Assembly (NCBI GenBank): GCA_024762925.1 | Contig: JANTGM010000008.1 | Coordinates: 1 to 64,000, forward strand | Reading direction: 5' to 3' | DNA: 64,000 bases | From: Kofleriaceae bacterium | GTDB lineage: Bacteria; Myxococcota_A; Polyangia; Haliangiales; Haliangiaceae | Shown: positions 56,709 through 64,000 of the stretch, piece after piece | How positions within the stretch are numbered: position 1 is the first letter of the stretch | How the letters are laid out: each line of letters starts with the position of its first letter | Made by a program: the position numbers and the translations under genes | The notes under the pieces: generated by a model | What the model saw: only the letters and a program-made list of their open reading frames with translations | Told to the model about the DNA's origin: nothing | Databases searched by the model: none

Positions 56709-57569
56709 CTAAGGGCCTTCTTCGAGGAAGGTCGCATACGCCCGCATTACCTGTGCGCACAAGGGTCCAGGTGCTCCAAGGCGCAGCGCGACGCCATCCA
56801 CTCTTGCAATCGGCAGTACGCCTCGAATTGAGCTCGTGAGAAAGGCTTCCGGGGCCTCGCGAAGTCGTTCGGGGCCAAAGTGGCCCTGCTCAACCTCCAC
56901 ACCGAGTTGCTGTGCAATCTCCAGGACGCGCTGGCGGGTGATGCCAGCCAAGAGACCAACCGAGAGGCTGGGTGTGAGTAGACGCTTGCCTTCGACAAAA
57001 AAGACATTGGAGCTGCTTCCCTCGGCTAAGAGTCCATCGCGATCGCACATAATGGCCTCATAGTCGCCTGCGCGCTTGGCCTCGGAGAGCGCCATGATGT
57101 TGTTGAGATAGTTCCCCGACTTCACCGCTGGGTCCATTGCCTTCGCTGAGGTGCGCTGAACATTGACGAGACGAACCGCAACGCCATCTTCGTACATCGC
57201 CTGTGTCGGCAGGACCAGGGGCTTGACGATGACGAGCGTTGTTCTCCCTTCGGCAAGCGAGGTGTCGAGGCCAACCTCCCCTGAGCCGCGGGTTACAACG
57301 AGCCGCACGTAGGACTCGGTGTTGTCTGCGGATGCGAGCGTGTTGGCGATTGCTGCGCGCAAGGTGTCCTCGTCGGGCGGGTCTAAGGCAATTGCCGCCG
57401 CCGATTTGTAGAGCCGCGTGAGATGTCGCTCGAGATCGACCAGTCTTCCTTTGGAGGTTCGAATGACCTCGTAGACGCTATCGCCATACAAAAAGCCTCG
57501 ATCAAAGATCGAAATCTTCGCTTCTTCTGGGCCAGTAATGCTGCCGTTTAGATAGATGCGCGTTGACAC
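56709..57569 (-). CDS. Class IV (branched-chain/D-amino-acid type) aminotransferase
   Basis: A 286-residue PLP fold-type IV enzyme: FDRGFLYGDSVYEVIRTSKG, catalytic Lys in AMDPAVKSGNYLNNIMA, AIMCDRDGLLAEGSSSNVFF and TSSIRGVLPIARVDG. Candidates are branched-chain aminotransferase, D-amino-acid aminotransferase or aminodeoxychorismate lyase. The conserved GYLN-type Lys loop and the EGSSSNVFF block fit a transaminase. I cannot choose the substrate from sequence alone. The TPR/cNMP gene follows on the same strand after 20 bases. Confidence 0.9.
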   Translation of the reverse strand: MSTRIYLNGSITGPEEAKISIFDRGFLYGDSVYEVIRTSKGRLVDLERHLTRLYKSAAAIALDPPDEDTLRAAIANTLASADNTESYVRLVVTRGSGEVGLDTSLAEGRTTLVIVKPLVLPTQAMYEDGVAVRLVNVQRTSAKAMDPAVKSGNYLNNIMALSEAKRAGDYEAIMCDRDGLLAEGSSSNVFFVEGKRLLTPSLSVGLLAGITRQRVLEIAQQLGVEVEQGHFGPERLREAPEAFLTSSIRGVLPIARVDGVALRLGAPGPLCAQVMRAYATFLEEGP

Positions 57570-57610
57570 ACCACCTGGTTACGCCATTTGGCCGCAGGGA
57601 GCAAGGCGTG

Positions 57611-58564
57611 CTATTTGCCAGCGCGTAAGAGGTCCTCAACGGACGCCAATCCAAGGCTAGAGGCATCGCTCCAGGGCTTTGCCGCTGCAACCGACGAGAC
57701 CGATGCTGCCAAGCTGCGAATGTAGGCACTTCTCGCGCGCGCACGCACCTGCCGCACCTCCGAGCGCAGAGAACTGCGCATATTGGCGGCCACCTGGGGC
57801 GAGAGTTCACTGGGAAGCTCGAAGGTGAGCGATAGGGAGAAGTCGTAGTGAAGGCTGGCAATGCGAAACTCGGCTGCGACAATGGCGGTTTGATTGCCAG
57901 ACTCCGCAACCTCCCGATAGGCGCGAACGGCGCGTTCCATGGCCGAGCGTTTGCCGCGGACGCTTGCTACAAGTGCCTCCAGCCGCGGTTGTAGTCGTCG
58001 CATGTGGTAGGCGCTCAAGAGTTCCTCTGCCACAGCGAACTTCTCGGCAATCTCGGGGCTCACGCCTAACAAGGCCGTGCCCGCCGCTGGCCCCCGAACC
58101 TCGATGTCCTGGGCGCGAACGGTGAGCGCAAGCCGCTGCCAAATGGCGTCGGCAGAGTTCTTGACGCGGGGAATGTCCGAACCGAGCACGGAGGCGCGCA
58201 CCGCAAGATCCATCGCTGTGCGTCGCTCTCGGCGAATCTCCGCCCAAACCGCCAATCGCAAAGCAGCCTCTGCCACAAGCTTTGGTTGCTCAGCCCCAAA
58301 GCCCAAGACGCCTTCGTAGTGCTTAGCTGCGCGCTCTCGATCCCCTCCGACAACATCGGCGAGATAGCCTCGATAGTACTCATGACGCGCGTCTTCCACT
58401 GCCGCCTCGGGCCGATGTGGAGCTGTCTGTGGCCCTGGAATCGGCGCTCTTGGAGTTGGCGGGGGCGCTGGGCCCTCTTCGCCGCAAGATGGTAAACAAG
58501 CGAAGCTGAGCGCAATAAAAACGGCGCAGCGTCGATACCAGTTACATGTCCGCCTACCTTTCAT
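57611..58564 (-). CDS. Hypothetical Pro-rich lipoprotein with TPR-like helices
   Basis: About 317 residues from the ATG at 58564; the signal YRRCAVFIALSFACLPSC ends in an LPSC lipobox. A Pro-rich linker (PAPPPTPRAPIPGPQTAPHR) is followed by an almost wholly helical region with TPR-like patterns (YYRGYLADVVGGDRERAAKH, LVAEAALRLAVWAEI). No known family is recognised. The 185 bp upstream to the OmpR-type gene end hold a Pho-box-like repeat. Confidence 0.75.
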   Translation of the reverse strand: MKGRRTCNWYRRCAVFIALSFACLPSCGEEGPAPPPTPRAPIPGPQTAPHRPEAAVEDARHEYYRGYLADVVGGDRERAAKHYEGVLGFGAEQPKLVAEAALRLAVWAEIRRERRTAMDLAVRASVLGSDIPRVKNSADAIWQRLALTVRAQDIEVRGPAAGTALLGVSPEIAEKFAVAEELLSAYHMRRLQPRLEALVASVRGKRSAMERAVRAYREVAESGNQTAIVAAEFRIASLHYDFSLSLTFELPSELSPQVAANMRSSLRSEVRQVRARARSAYIRSLAASVSSVAAAKPWSDASSLGLASVEDLLRAGK

Positions 58565-58648
58565 GGTTTCTGGTACCGACGCCTTCGCCTCGCCCATGTA
58601 CAGGTGTAGCAATCTTCAAAGAGCGAGGTGTCGGCCCCTTGCAAAACC

Positions 58649-58667
58649 TTGTCACGCTTTTGTCATG
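58649..58667 (+). promoter_or_regulatory. Pho-box-like direct repeat (weak)
   Basis: TTGTCAcgcttTTGTCATG carries two TTGTCA half-sites with an 11-bp period, the geometry of a PhoB box. It lies between an OmpR/PhoB-type response regulator and a lipoprotein gene. Both neighbours run on the minus strand while the repeat reads plus, so the target is unclear. A chance match is possible. Confidence 0.25.
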
Positions 58668-58749
58668 TGGCAAATCCCTCCGGGATCCTATTGGGAGCAG
58701 CAGCCAACCCCATATCGAGCAAGGATGGACCGTGGTCGGACTTCGAGCG

Positions 58750-59448
58750 TCACGCCTCCTCAGGGACGAAGCGATAGCCAGCGCCGTGAACCGTGCGAAG
58801 GTAGACAGGCGAATCGGGTTCGTCCTCTAACGCCTTGCGCAGCTTCACAATGTGATTGTCCACAGTACGCGTGTTTGGGTATTTGTCGTAGCCCCACGCC
58901 TCGTTCATCAGATCCTGCCGGCTCACGACCTCCCCAGGCCGCATCGCCAGCGCCTTCAATATGGCGTACCCCCGGGACGGCAGATCGAGTGACTCGCCAT
59001 CCTTGGTTGCGGTTTGTGATTTGAAGTTGATGATGACGTTGCCAAATCGCATCTGTTCCGGCGCTGCCCCCTCCCCTCGGCCACTTCGCCGAAGCACTGC
59101 CGAGACACGCGCTAGCAGTTCCATCAATGAGAACGGCTTTGTGACGTAGTCGTCGGCACCAAGCTCAAGGCCACGCACACGATCGAGTTCGGCGCCCCGC
59201 GCGCTGAGAATGATAACGGGAATTTCTCTTAGATCTGGCGAGGCCTTCAGGCGCCGGCATACCTCGAAGCCATCCATGTCGGGCAACATGATGTCGAGCA
59301 CAATGAGATCGGGAGGATTGTCCTGCGCCTTGGCCAGCCCCACATCCCCTCGGGTTACTGCGGTGACGGTATATCCCTTGGCCGCAAGCGTGTCTTCGAG
59401 CCCAAGGCGAATGGACGCATCGTCTTCCACTACTAGTATGCGTGTCAC
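58750..59448 (-). CDS. OmpR/PhoB-family response regulator
   Basis: A 232-residue regulator: REC domain ILVVEDDASIRLGL, LIVLDIMLPDMDGFEV (phospho-Asp) and ADDYVTKPFSLMELL; winged-helix domain LDLPSRGYAILKALAMRPGE, NTRTVDNHIVKLRKALED and RTVHGAGYRFV. It should bind tandem direct repeats. It starts as its cognate kinase gene ends (59448/59449), forming a two-component operon. Confidence 0.97.
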   Translation of the reverse strand: MTRILVVEDDASIRLGLEDTLAAKGYTVTAVTRGDVGLAKAQDNPPDLIVLDIMLPDMDGFEVCRRLKASPDLREIPVIILSARGAELDRVRGLELGADDYVTKPFSLMELLARVSAVLRRSGRGEGAAPEQMRFGNVIINFKSQTATKDGESLDLPSRGYAILKALAMRPGEVVSRQDLMNEAWGYDKYPNTRTVDNHIVKLRKALEDEPDSPVYLRTVHGAGYRFVPEEA

Positions 59449-61437
59449 CTATCCAACCTCCGGTAGCTCGATAGTAAAGGTAGCGCCCTCTCCAAGTACA
59501 CTGTGAACCCGTACCTCCCCGCCTTGTGCCTCCACATGGCGCTTGACCAGGGCCAAGCCCAAGCCTGTACCCTCAATTGCAGACTTGACGGCAGCTGGAG
59601 CCCGGTAAAACTCGCGGAAGATCTTTTCCTGCTCGCTGCTGGAAATTCCTGGGCCATGATCACGCACGCTCAAGGCGACGACACCCGCATCTGCGTCGCG
59701 TTGCACGCGCAATTCAATGGGGCCGTCCTCGCCGTACTTTGCGGCATTGGAGAGCAAATTGAGCACGCACTGCACCAGGACGTTTCGATCTGCCTGCACA
59801 AATCGCTCTGCGGCATTCTCATCAATTGTCTGCGTGAGCTCCTGCCCCTCGCCCTCCCGAAAGCGCGCGAACGTTTGGGCCGCTTCCCGTGCGATGTCCC
59901 CCACCCTCTGCTTCTCTTGCTTGTAGGTTCGGCTTCCGCGCTCAATCTGTGAGTAGTCCAAGAGATTGGCAATGAGCAGCCCCAAACGCTCGCTCTCTTT
60001 CACGATGATGCCCTGATAGTGGCTCTCTCGAGCCCGGTCGTCACCAGCAACCCCTTGTTGGAGCATCTCGGCGAACATGCGGATCGAGGTGAGTGGTGTC
60101 TTTAGTTCGTGAGAGACCGTCGAGACAAAGTCGCTCTTGAGGCGGGCAAGTTCCCGTTCGCGGGCCGCTCCGCGAATGGTCGCCAAAAGGCCAAGCACCA
60201 AGACAGCAATGAGGCCGCCCGTGATCGCGCGATGTCGCCGCCGAGCTTCTGCGATGTCGCCCATGCCATCGCTGCCTTGGCCTTCTTGCCACAAGACCAG
60301 CGCCAAGTGAGGCCATAGCGGGCCTAGGCTCACCTGTGCCCGGCGTGTGTTCCGATCGACCTTCTCCACAGCCTCTGGCCGCTGCAGGTTTTCTACACTG
60401 ACGTGCAGTGAGGAGTGCAAGCCAACTCCGCGAGCTTCCACTGTTGCATGCTCCCGGATCTGGGCCTCGGTTAGCACGAGTCCGTAAATCCGATCGTCTG
60501 CCCCGCGCTGATACACCAACATGCTCTCCTGCTGCCAGGGCGCCACCACGGCCTTTGCCGCGAATGTCGCGTCTGCTGCCAGCTCGGCCCCGCGGGAGGT
60601 GAGCCGCATGGCGAGAGCAGCGGTCTCTTGCAGTCCTTGCATGTCGCGGCGAAGCGCCTCTTCTTGATCGCCGCTCTCTGGGAAGCGTGCAAGAGTCCGG
60701 AACGCTTCCTGGGCTGCCACCTCAAGCAGCGCATTGGGGGCATTGTACTGGGCGCCGAGGATTGAACGCAGCAGCTTCAGGGTGGGGCCTGCCGTCTTTC
60801 CCACCTCTGAGAGCCCAATCTCTGCAAGGAGTGCATAGGGCAGCCCTGCGTCGCTCACTCGCTCCCCAAAGCGACCAATAAGCTCTCGATACCGACTCGC
60901 CGCCAGATCGTTCTGGCCCGCCATTCGGTGCAGTCGTGCCAATCCGAGCAGCGCCTCTGCGCCAGTATCAGAAAACTTCTCAATTCCCTCGTAAAGCGTT
61001 GCCGCCTGGCGCAACTTTGGCGACTCAGATGTGCACGTCTTTCCTGGGCATGCCCGCGCCTCCAGAGCTCGGGCGCGCTCGAGATTTCGTTGCCGCGCTT
61101 GGAAACCACGAAGAGGAAGGAGCCCCTCGAGGATCGTTTCCTCACGCCCGCGAAGAGGTTCGATCGAGGGCACTAGGACCTTGCCTTGGGCATCGATGAT
61201 GAAGTGCGCCCCATCGCTCGGGCCAACCTCCGACACGCTCCGCACCTCTTCGACGATCGCGGCTTGCACTCTTTCGCCAATTTCTTCGGCCTTTTCTTGG
61301 TGTTGCCTTCGACGCGCGTCGACGATTCCCAGCTCATCGGGGTAGGAAACCGAGGCCATATAGGCGATACCACCAGCCGACAAAAGCACTGCTAGCATCG
61401 CCACTAGGCTAAATCGCGCGCTGTGGCCGCTGCCCAT
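59449..61437 (-). CDS. Membrane sensor histidine kinase
   Basis: About 662 residues from the ATG at 61437 (61455 also possible). A membrane helix near residue 15 and a second near 420 (AITGGLIAVLVLGLLATI) enclose a periplasmic domain of about 390 residues with TPR-like helices (GLARLHRMAGQNDLAASRYR) and a Cys-x4-Cys segment (ACPGKTCT). The kinase core has H-box STVSHELKTPLTSIRMFAEM, N box LLSNAAKYG, G1 VRDHGPGIS and G2 GTGLGLALVKRH. It is the partner of the OmpR-type regulator. The signal is unknown. Confidence 0.95.
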   Translation of the reverse strand: MGSGHSARFSLVAMLAVLLSAGGIAYMASVSYPDELGIVDARRRQHQEKAEEIGERVQAAIVEEVRSVSEVGPSDGAHFIIDAQGKVLVPSIEPLRGREETILEGLLPLRGFQARQRNLERARALEARACPGKTCTSESPKLRQAATLYEGIEKFSDTGAEALLGLARLHRMAGQNDLAASRYRELIGRFGERVSDAGLPYALLAEIGLSEVGKTAGPTLKLLRSILGAQYNAPNALLEVAAQEAFRTLARFPESGDQEEALRRDMQGLQETAALAMRLTSRGAELAADATFAAKAVVAPWQQESMLVYQRGADDRIYGLVLTEAQIREHATVEARGVGLHSSLHVSVENLQRPEAVEKVDRNTRRAQVSLGPLWPHLALVLWQEGQGSDGMGDIAEARRRHRAITGGLIAVLVLGLLATIRGAARERELARLKSDFVSTVSHELKTPLTSIRMFAEMLQQGVAGDDRARESHYQGIIVKESERLGLLIANLLDYSQIERGSRTYKQEKQRVGDIAREAAQTFARFREGEGQELTQTIDENAAERFVQADRNVLVQCVLNLLSNAAKYGEDGPIELRVQRDADAGVVALSVRDHGPGISSSEQEKIFREFYRAPAAVKSAIEGTGLGLALVKRHVEAQGGEVRVHSVLGEGATFTIELPEVG

Positions 61438-61475
61438 AGACAACCACGATAGCAAGGCTTCTTACTCTTGACGAC

Positions 61476-62111
61476 ATGACGCATTGCGTTACCATTAACA
61501 CCATGCCTGCTCTCATGCGCTTGGCCCAGTCCCAAACCGAAGAAACAGAAAGCACTCAGATGCAATCCATGACTCAACGAATGCGCTCCATGGCACTCGA
61601 ACTCGCAAACCGACTTCGCATGAGCCTGGACATTCCAAGCCGCACCGAAGTGCTGGAACTCGCCAAGCGACTCGAGACCATCAGTGGACAAATCGCGAGG
61701 ATGGAGGAGCGCCAGGCCAAGGACAGCAAGCTTGTGACCGATCTGGAAGAGCAAGTTAGGGCGCAGAAGAACTCGAAGGAGAAGACTAAGACCCGCAAGA
61801 AGAAGGCCTCGTCTGACGACGCGTCCAAGAAGAGCGAAGGAAAGAAGGCCACGACAAAAACGCCGAGCCCCAAAAAGGCCAAGAAAGCTGAGAGCAAGTC
61901 GAAGAAGGGCACGTCGAAAAGCACCACGACAAAAAAGGGCACGGCTAAAAAAGGCACCGTCAAAAAGGCTGCGAAAACCGCCAAGACTGTGAGCAAGCCA
62001 ATGAAGAACGCACCGACAAAGGTGTCAGCTGCCAAGACGTCGCCCAAGCCGTCTATAAAGCCTGCGCCGCCCAAGGCTGTGAGCAAGACATTACGGAAGA
62101 AGCCGGTGTAG
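61476..62111 (+). CDS. Phasin-like protein with histone H1-type Lys/Ala tail
   Basis: Up to 211 residues; ATG at 61503 or later could be the start. The helical part (QRMRSMALELANRLRMSLDI, PSRTEVLELAKRLETISGQI) fits the poly-hydroxyalkanoate-granule (PhaF-type) phasin pattern, in which an amphipathic helix precedes a PSR/PTR-x-x-V-x-x-L heptad region. The last 110 residues are Lys/Ala/Thr/Ser-rich (KKGTAKKGTVKKAAKTAKTV) like PhaF and H1 tails that bind DNA. A DNA-associated role is likely; granule binding is inferred, and no PHA synthase is in the window. Confidence 0.7.
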   Translation: MTHCVTINTMPALMRLAQSQTEETESTQMQSMTQRMRSMALELANRLRMSLDIPSRTEVLELAKRLETISGQIARMEERQAKDSKLVTDLEEQVRAQKNSKEKTKTRKKKASSDDASKKSEGKKATTKTPSPKKAKKAESKSKKGTSKSTTTKKGTAKKGTVKKAAKTAKTVSKPMKNAPTKVSAAKTSPKPSIKPAPPKAVSKTLRKKPV

Positions 62112-62168
62112 GTGCCTGGGCGCCCAAAGTCCATACCTCTCGTGCTGTGCTAGTCTAAGGCCTCTGCC

Positions 62169-62792
62169 ATGCAAATCCTAAAGGTTCGGTTTCGAACGCA
62201 CGCTGAGTTCGAAGAGCACTACCAGGAAGATCTGGAGTCGGGCGGTCTCTTCTGCCCCACGACTACAGCTCTCGAGCCGGGCAGCATGGTCATTATCGAG
62301 CTGAGTGTTCCAGCGCTGCCCAACAAGCTGCTCATCCGAAGTACAGTGAAATCTTGGCGTCCTGCGCTTCCGCGACTTCGAGTTCGGGCAGGCGCCATTG
62401 TGGAATTCGCCGCAGACGAGGGGGACAAGCGCGCCTTCCTGCTTGGCACTGTGCGCGGAGACATCACCTCACCGAGAAAGCGCAAGCACAGCCGTCTGCC
62501 GGTCGAGATTCCGATCCAATACCGAACGGGCGAGAGCGCGGATCTGATCGATTCGCGGTTAGGGGAAATCAGTGTTGGTGGCGCTCTGCTCGCCACGACC
62601 GTGCCTGTTCCCATTGACACGGACGTCATCTTGGAAATCACCCCCCCCGGCTCGGTAAGCCCCATTTCGATCTCTGGGAAAGCCACGTATCACCTTCCTA
62701 ACGGCGCCACTGGTCTCAAATTCCTCTATCGCGATTCAGGTGGTTCTCGCCGGCTTCGGGAACTGGTTCGAAGGCTTCGGGACGGTCAATAG
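62169..62792 (+). CDS. Tandem PilZ-type protein (paralogue of the 33452 gene)
   Basis: A 207-residue protein with the same two-half layout as the 33452-34096 gene: SGGLFCPTTTALEPGSMVII in the first half, RKHSRLPVEIPIQYR and GEISVGGALLATT in the second, and a C-terminal GGSRRLRELVRRLRDG. The second half carries R-x3-R and x-x-S-x-G-G, the cyclic di-GMP contacts, including the Ser missing from the paralogue. The stop TAG is directly followed by the DciA ATG. Confidence 0.87.
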   Translation: MQILKVRFRTHAEFEEHYQEDLESGGLFCPTTTALEPGSMVIIELSVPALPNKLLIRSTVKSWRPALPRLRVRAGAIVEFAADEGDKRAFLLGTVRGDITSPRKRKHSRLPVEIPIQYRTGESADLIDSRLGEISVGGALLATTVPVPIDTDVILEITPPGSVSPISISGKATYHLPNGATGLKFLYRDSGGSRRLRELVRRLRDGQ

Positions 62793-63311
62793 ATGCGTTT
62801 TTCCAAGCGCAGGTCTCGTGTTCGTGGTGCCGCCTTGGGGCCTTCGTCCGCGCGTCGTGCGTTCGGAAATGTTCTTAAACGCCATGGAATCGCCAAAGAA
62901 GTGCGAGAGCACCGGCTCTTGCTCCAGTGGGACAAGGTTGTGGGGCCCCGGGTCGCTGATCGCACCCTTCCCGACCGTCTCGAAAAGGGCGTCCTCTGGG
63001 TTCGTGTCGAAACCTCCAGTTGGATGCATCAGCTCAGTTTCATGAAAGAGGACATCATCGCCAAAGCCAACGCGCTCTGTGGCGAGGATGTCGTAACCGA
63101 TCTTCATTTTCACCTCGGTCGCCACAATCGCAAGGCCAACGACCCACTCTCGGCGGCGATTCGCATTCGCCGACCACCACTGCCTGAGCGAGCGTTGCCC
63201 CAGCCGGCGCGAGGTCGAGCGCTGCGCGCGATTGAAGACGAGGCGAAGGGCGTTGAAGACGACGATCTGCGAGAGGCAATCATTGACGTTCGGCGACGCC
63301 TAAACCTGTGA
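62793..63311 (+). CDS. DciA/DUF721-family protein
   Basis: A 172-residue protein with a DUF721 domain (about 20-100): FGNVLKRHGIAKEVREHRLL, QWDKVVGPRVADRTLPDRLE and LWVRVETSSWMHQLSFMKED. DciA proteins load or regulate the replicative helicase DnaB. The N-terminus is Arg-rich and the C-terminus is charged and probably disordered. It begins on the base after the PilZ stop, so the two are coupled. Confidence 0.9.
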   Translation: MRFSKRRSRVRGAALGPSSARRAFGNVLKRHGIAKEVREHRLLLQWDKVVGPRVADRTLPDRLEKGVLWVRVETSSWMHQLSFMKEDIIAKANALCGEDVVTDLHFHLGRHNRKANDPLSAAIRIRRPPLPERALPQPARGRALRAIEDEAKGVEDDDLREAIIDVRRRLNL

Positions 63312-63370
63312 GTCGCCATCGATACGAGTTCTTCCTAGAAACTGCGAATGCGATCCTGGGCGCTCGCCTC

Positions 63371-64000
63371 CTAGCGTTTCATTGCAGCGCGCAGCTCTGA
63401 GACTAGCTCAGCCACCGACGAGCAGGCGCTTTGAGGGTCTCCTGCGGAAGCAATGCGGCGCACCACCGCCGAGCCTACTACGACGCCATCGGCGTAGGCT
63501 GCGATCTGTTCGGCATCCGATCCGGTCTTGATACCAAAGCCCACGGCCACAGGTGCTTTGGTCGCCGCCTGAATTGCTTGCACGCGCTCTGCGCCGCCAC
63601 AGGCGCCTCGGAAGGCAGAGCCGGTCACTCCGGTCATACTCACGTAGTACACAAACGCGGGATCAAAGTCGGAAACTCTGGCGATGCGTTCTGGTGTGGA
63701 GGTTGGCGCAACCAACGGCACTACACCGATCCCAACCTTTGCGAGCGGCTCGTGAAGCTCCGCCAATTCATCAATTGGCACATCGACCGTTAGCAAAGCG
63801 TCCACGCCAGCATCGGCGGCCTCGGTGGCAAAGCGCTCCACGCCGCGTACGAAAATCGGGTTGGAGTAGCCAAAGAGCACAATCGGCGTTTGGTATCCGC
63901 GGTCCCGAAAGGCCCGTACTGTCCCAAGCGCCGACGATAGGCCGCCGCCAGCTTCAAGCGCCCGCTGCATTGCCGCTTGAATGACAACACCATCCGCGCT
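63371..64000 (-). CDS. trpA: Tryptophan synthase alpha chain, 5' part outside window
   Basis: Runs off the right edge, so only the C-terminal 209 or so residues are seen. The frame begins SADGVVIQAAMQRALEAG, the alpha-subunit consensus, then shows PIVLFGYSNPIFVRGVERF, LTVDVPIDEL, VYYVSMTGVTGS (phosphate loop) and PVAVGFGIKTGSDAEQI. It cleaves indole-3-glycerol phosphate to indole and glyceraldehyde 3-phosphate, working with TrpB. The neighbouring trp genes are presumably to the right. Confidence 0.96.
   Translation of the reverse strand, partial: SADGVVIQAAMQRALEAGGGLSSALGTVRAFRDRGYQTPIVLFGYSNPIFVRGVERFATEAADAGVDALLTVDVPIDELAELHEPLAKVGIGVVPLVAPTSTPERIARVSDFDPAFVYYVSMTGVTGSAFRGACGGAERVQAIQAATKAPVAVGFGIKTGSDAEQIAAYADGVVVGSAVVRRIASAGDPQSACSSVAELVSELRAAMKR

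Overview
The window is a GC-rich (roughly 60% by eye) bacterial chromosome segment. Several traits point to a myxobacterium-like lineage (Myxococcota or a related 'deltaproteobacterial' group): FHA, PilZ and HEAT/TPR proteins, many lipoproteins, Lys/Ala-rich histone H1-like tails, a very large Ser/Thr-kinase/sigma-54-activator fusion, and several hybrid signalling proteins. That placement is inferred from gene content only. I see no rRNA, tRNA or CRISPR array.

Layout. 1-2.2 kb: the N-terminal end of an FHA protein diverges from efp-epmA (EF-P and its lysyl-type modifier). 2.2-8.2 kb: a pterin-type cluster (MDR dehydrogenase, divergent PTPS/QueD homologue, CDP-alcohol phosphotransferase) converges on a RibD-like reductase that follows uvrA. 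8.3-15.9 kb: an unknown protein, a CpXC/coiled-coil/HEAT protein, a metallophosphoesterase, an AsmA-like/GT51 transglycosylase fusion and ddl. 16.1-21.1 kb: a tight five-gene run of HARE-HTH/H1-like/Mrr-like protein, lipB, ATP-grasp ligase, GNAT and HEAT lipoprotein. 21.1-27.7 kb: the kinase-TPR-GAF-sigma-54 activator and a divergent Pro-rich coiled-coil membrane protein. 28-33.3 kb: era and der, then yfgM-like and bamB, which recalls the E. coli yfgM-bamB-der neighbourhood. 33.4-38.7 kb: PilZ protein, membrane protein with a Gly/Pro/Gln repeat tail, LysM-MepA endopeptidase, histidine kinase, EEP-family lipoprotein and a small Cys-rich lipoprotein.

38.7-44.1 kb is a mobile island. It holds two CTAG-bounded MITE-like elements that share about 150 bp in opposite orientation, an IS481-type element with a -1 frameshift, and a decayed ISNCY/IS1202-type element carrying a DUF6933-like gene. 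An NtrC-type regulator lies inside the island. 44.3-45.9 kb carries two further response-regulator genes, one a hybrid kinase.

45.9-64 kb: a lidless Hsp70 with a J-like TPR partner, lipoproteins, a stand-alone LuxR-type HTH, a glycosyltransferase and asparagine-synthetase-type amidotransferase, a TPR/double-cNMP protein, a class IV aminotransferase, an OmpR/histidine-kinase pair, a phasin-like protein with an H1-like tail, a second tandem PilZ protein, a DciA-family protein, and trpA running off the right edge.

Biologically the window mixes housekeeping (translation factor modification, DNA repair, ribosome GTPases, outer-membrane assembly, peptidoglycan synthesis) with dense signalling. The best candidates for undescribed biology are the pterin/phospho-alcohol cluster, the HARE/H1/dead-Mrr protein and its operon, the lidless Hsp70 pair, and the CTAG MITE family.
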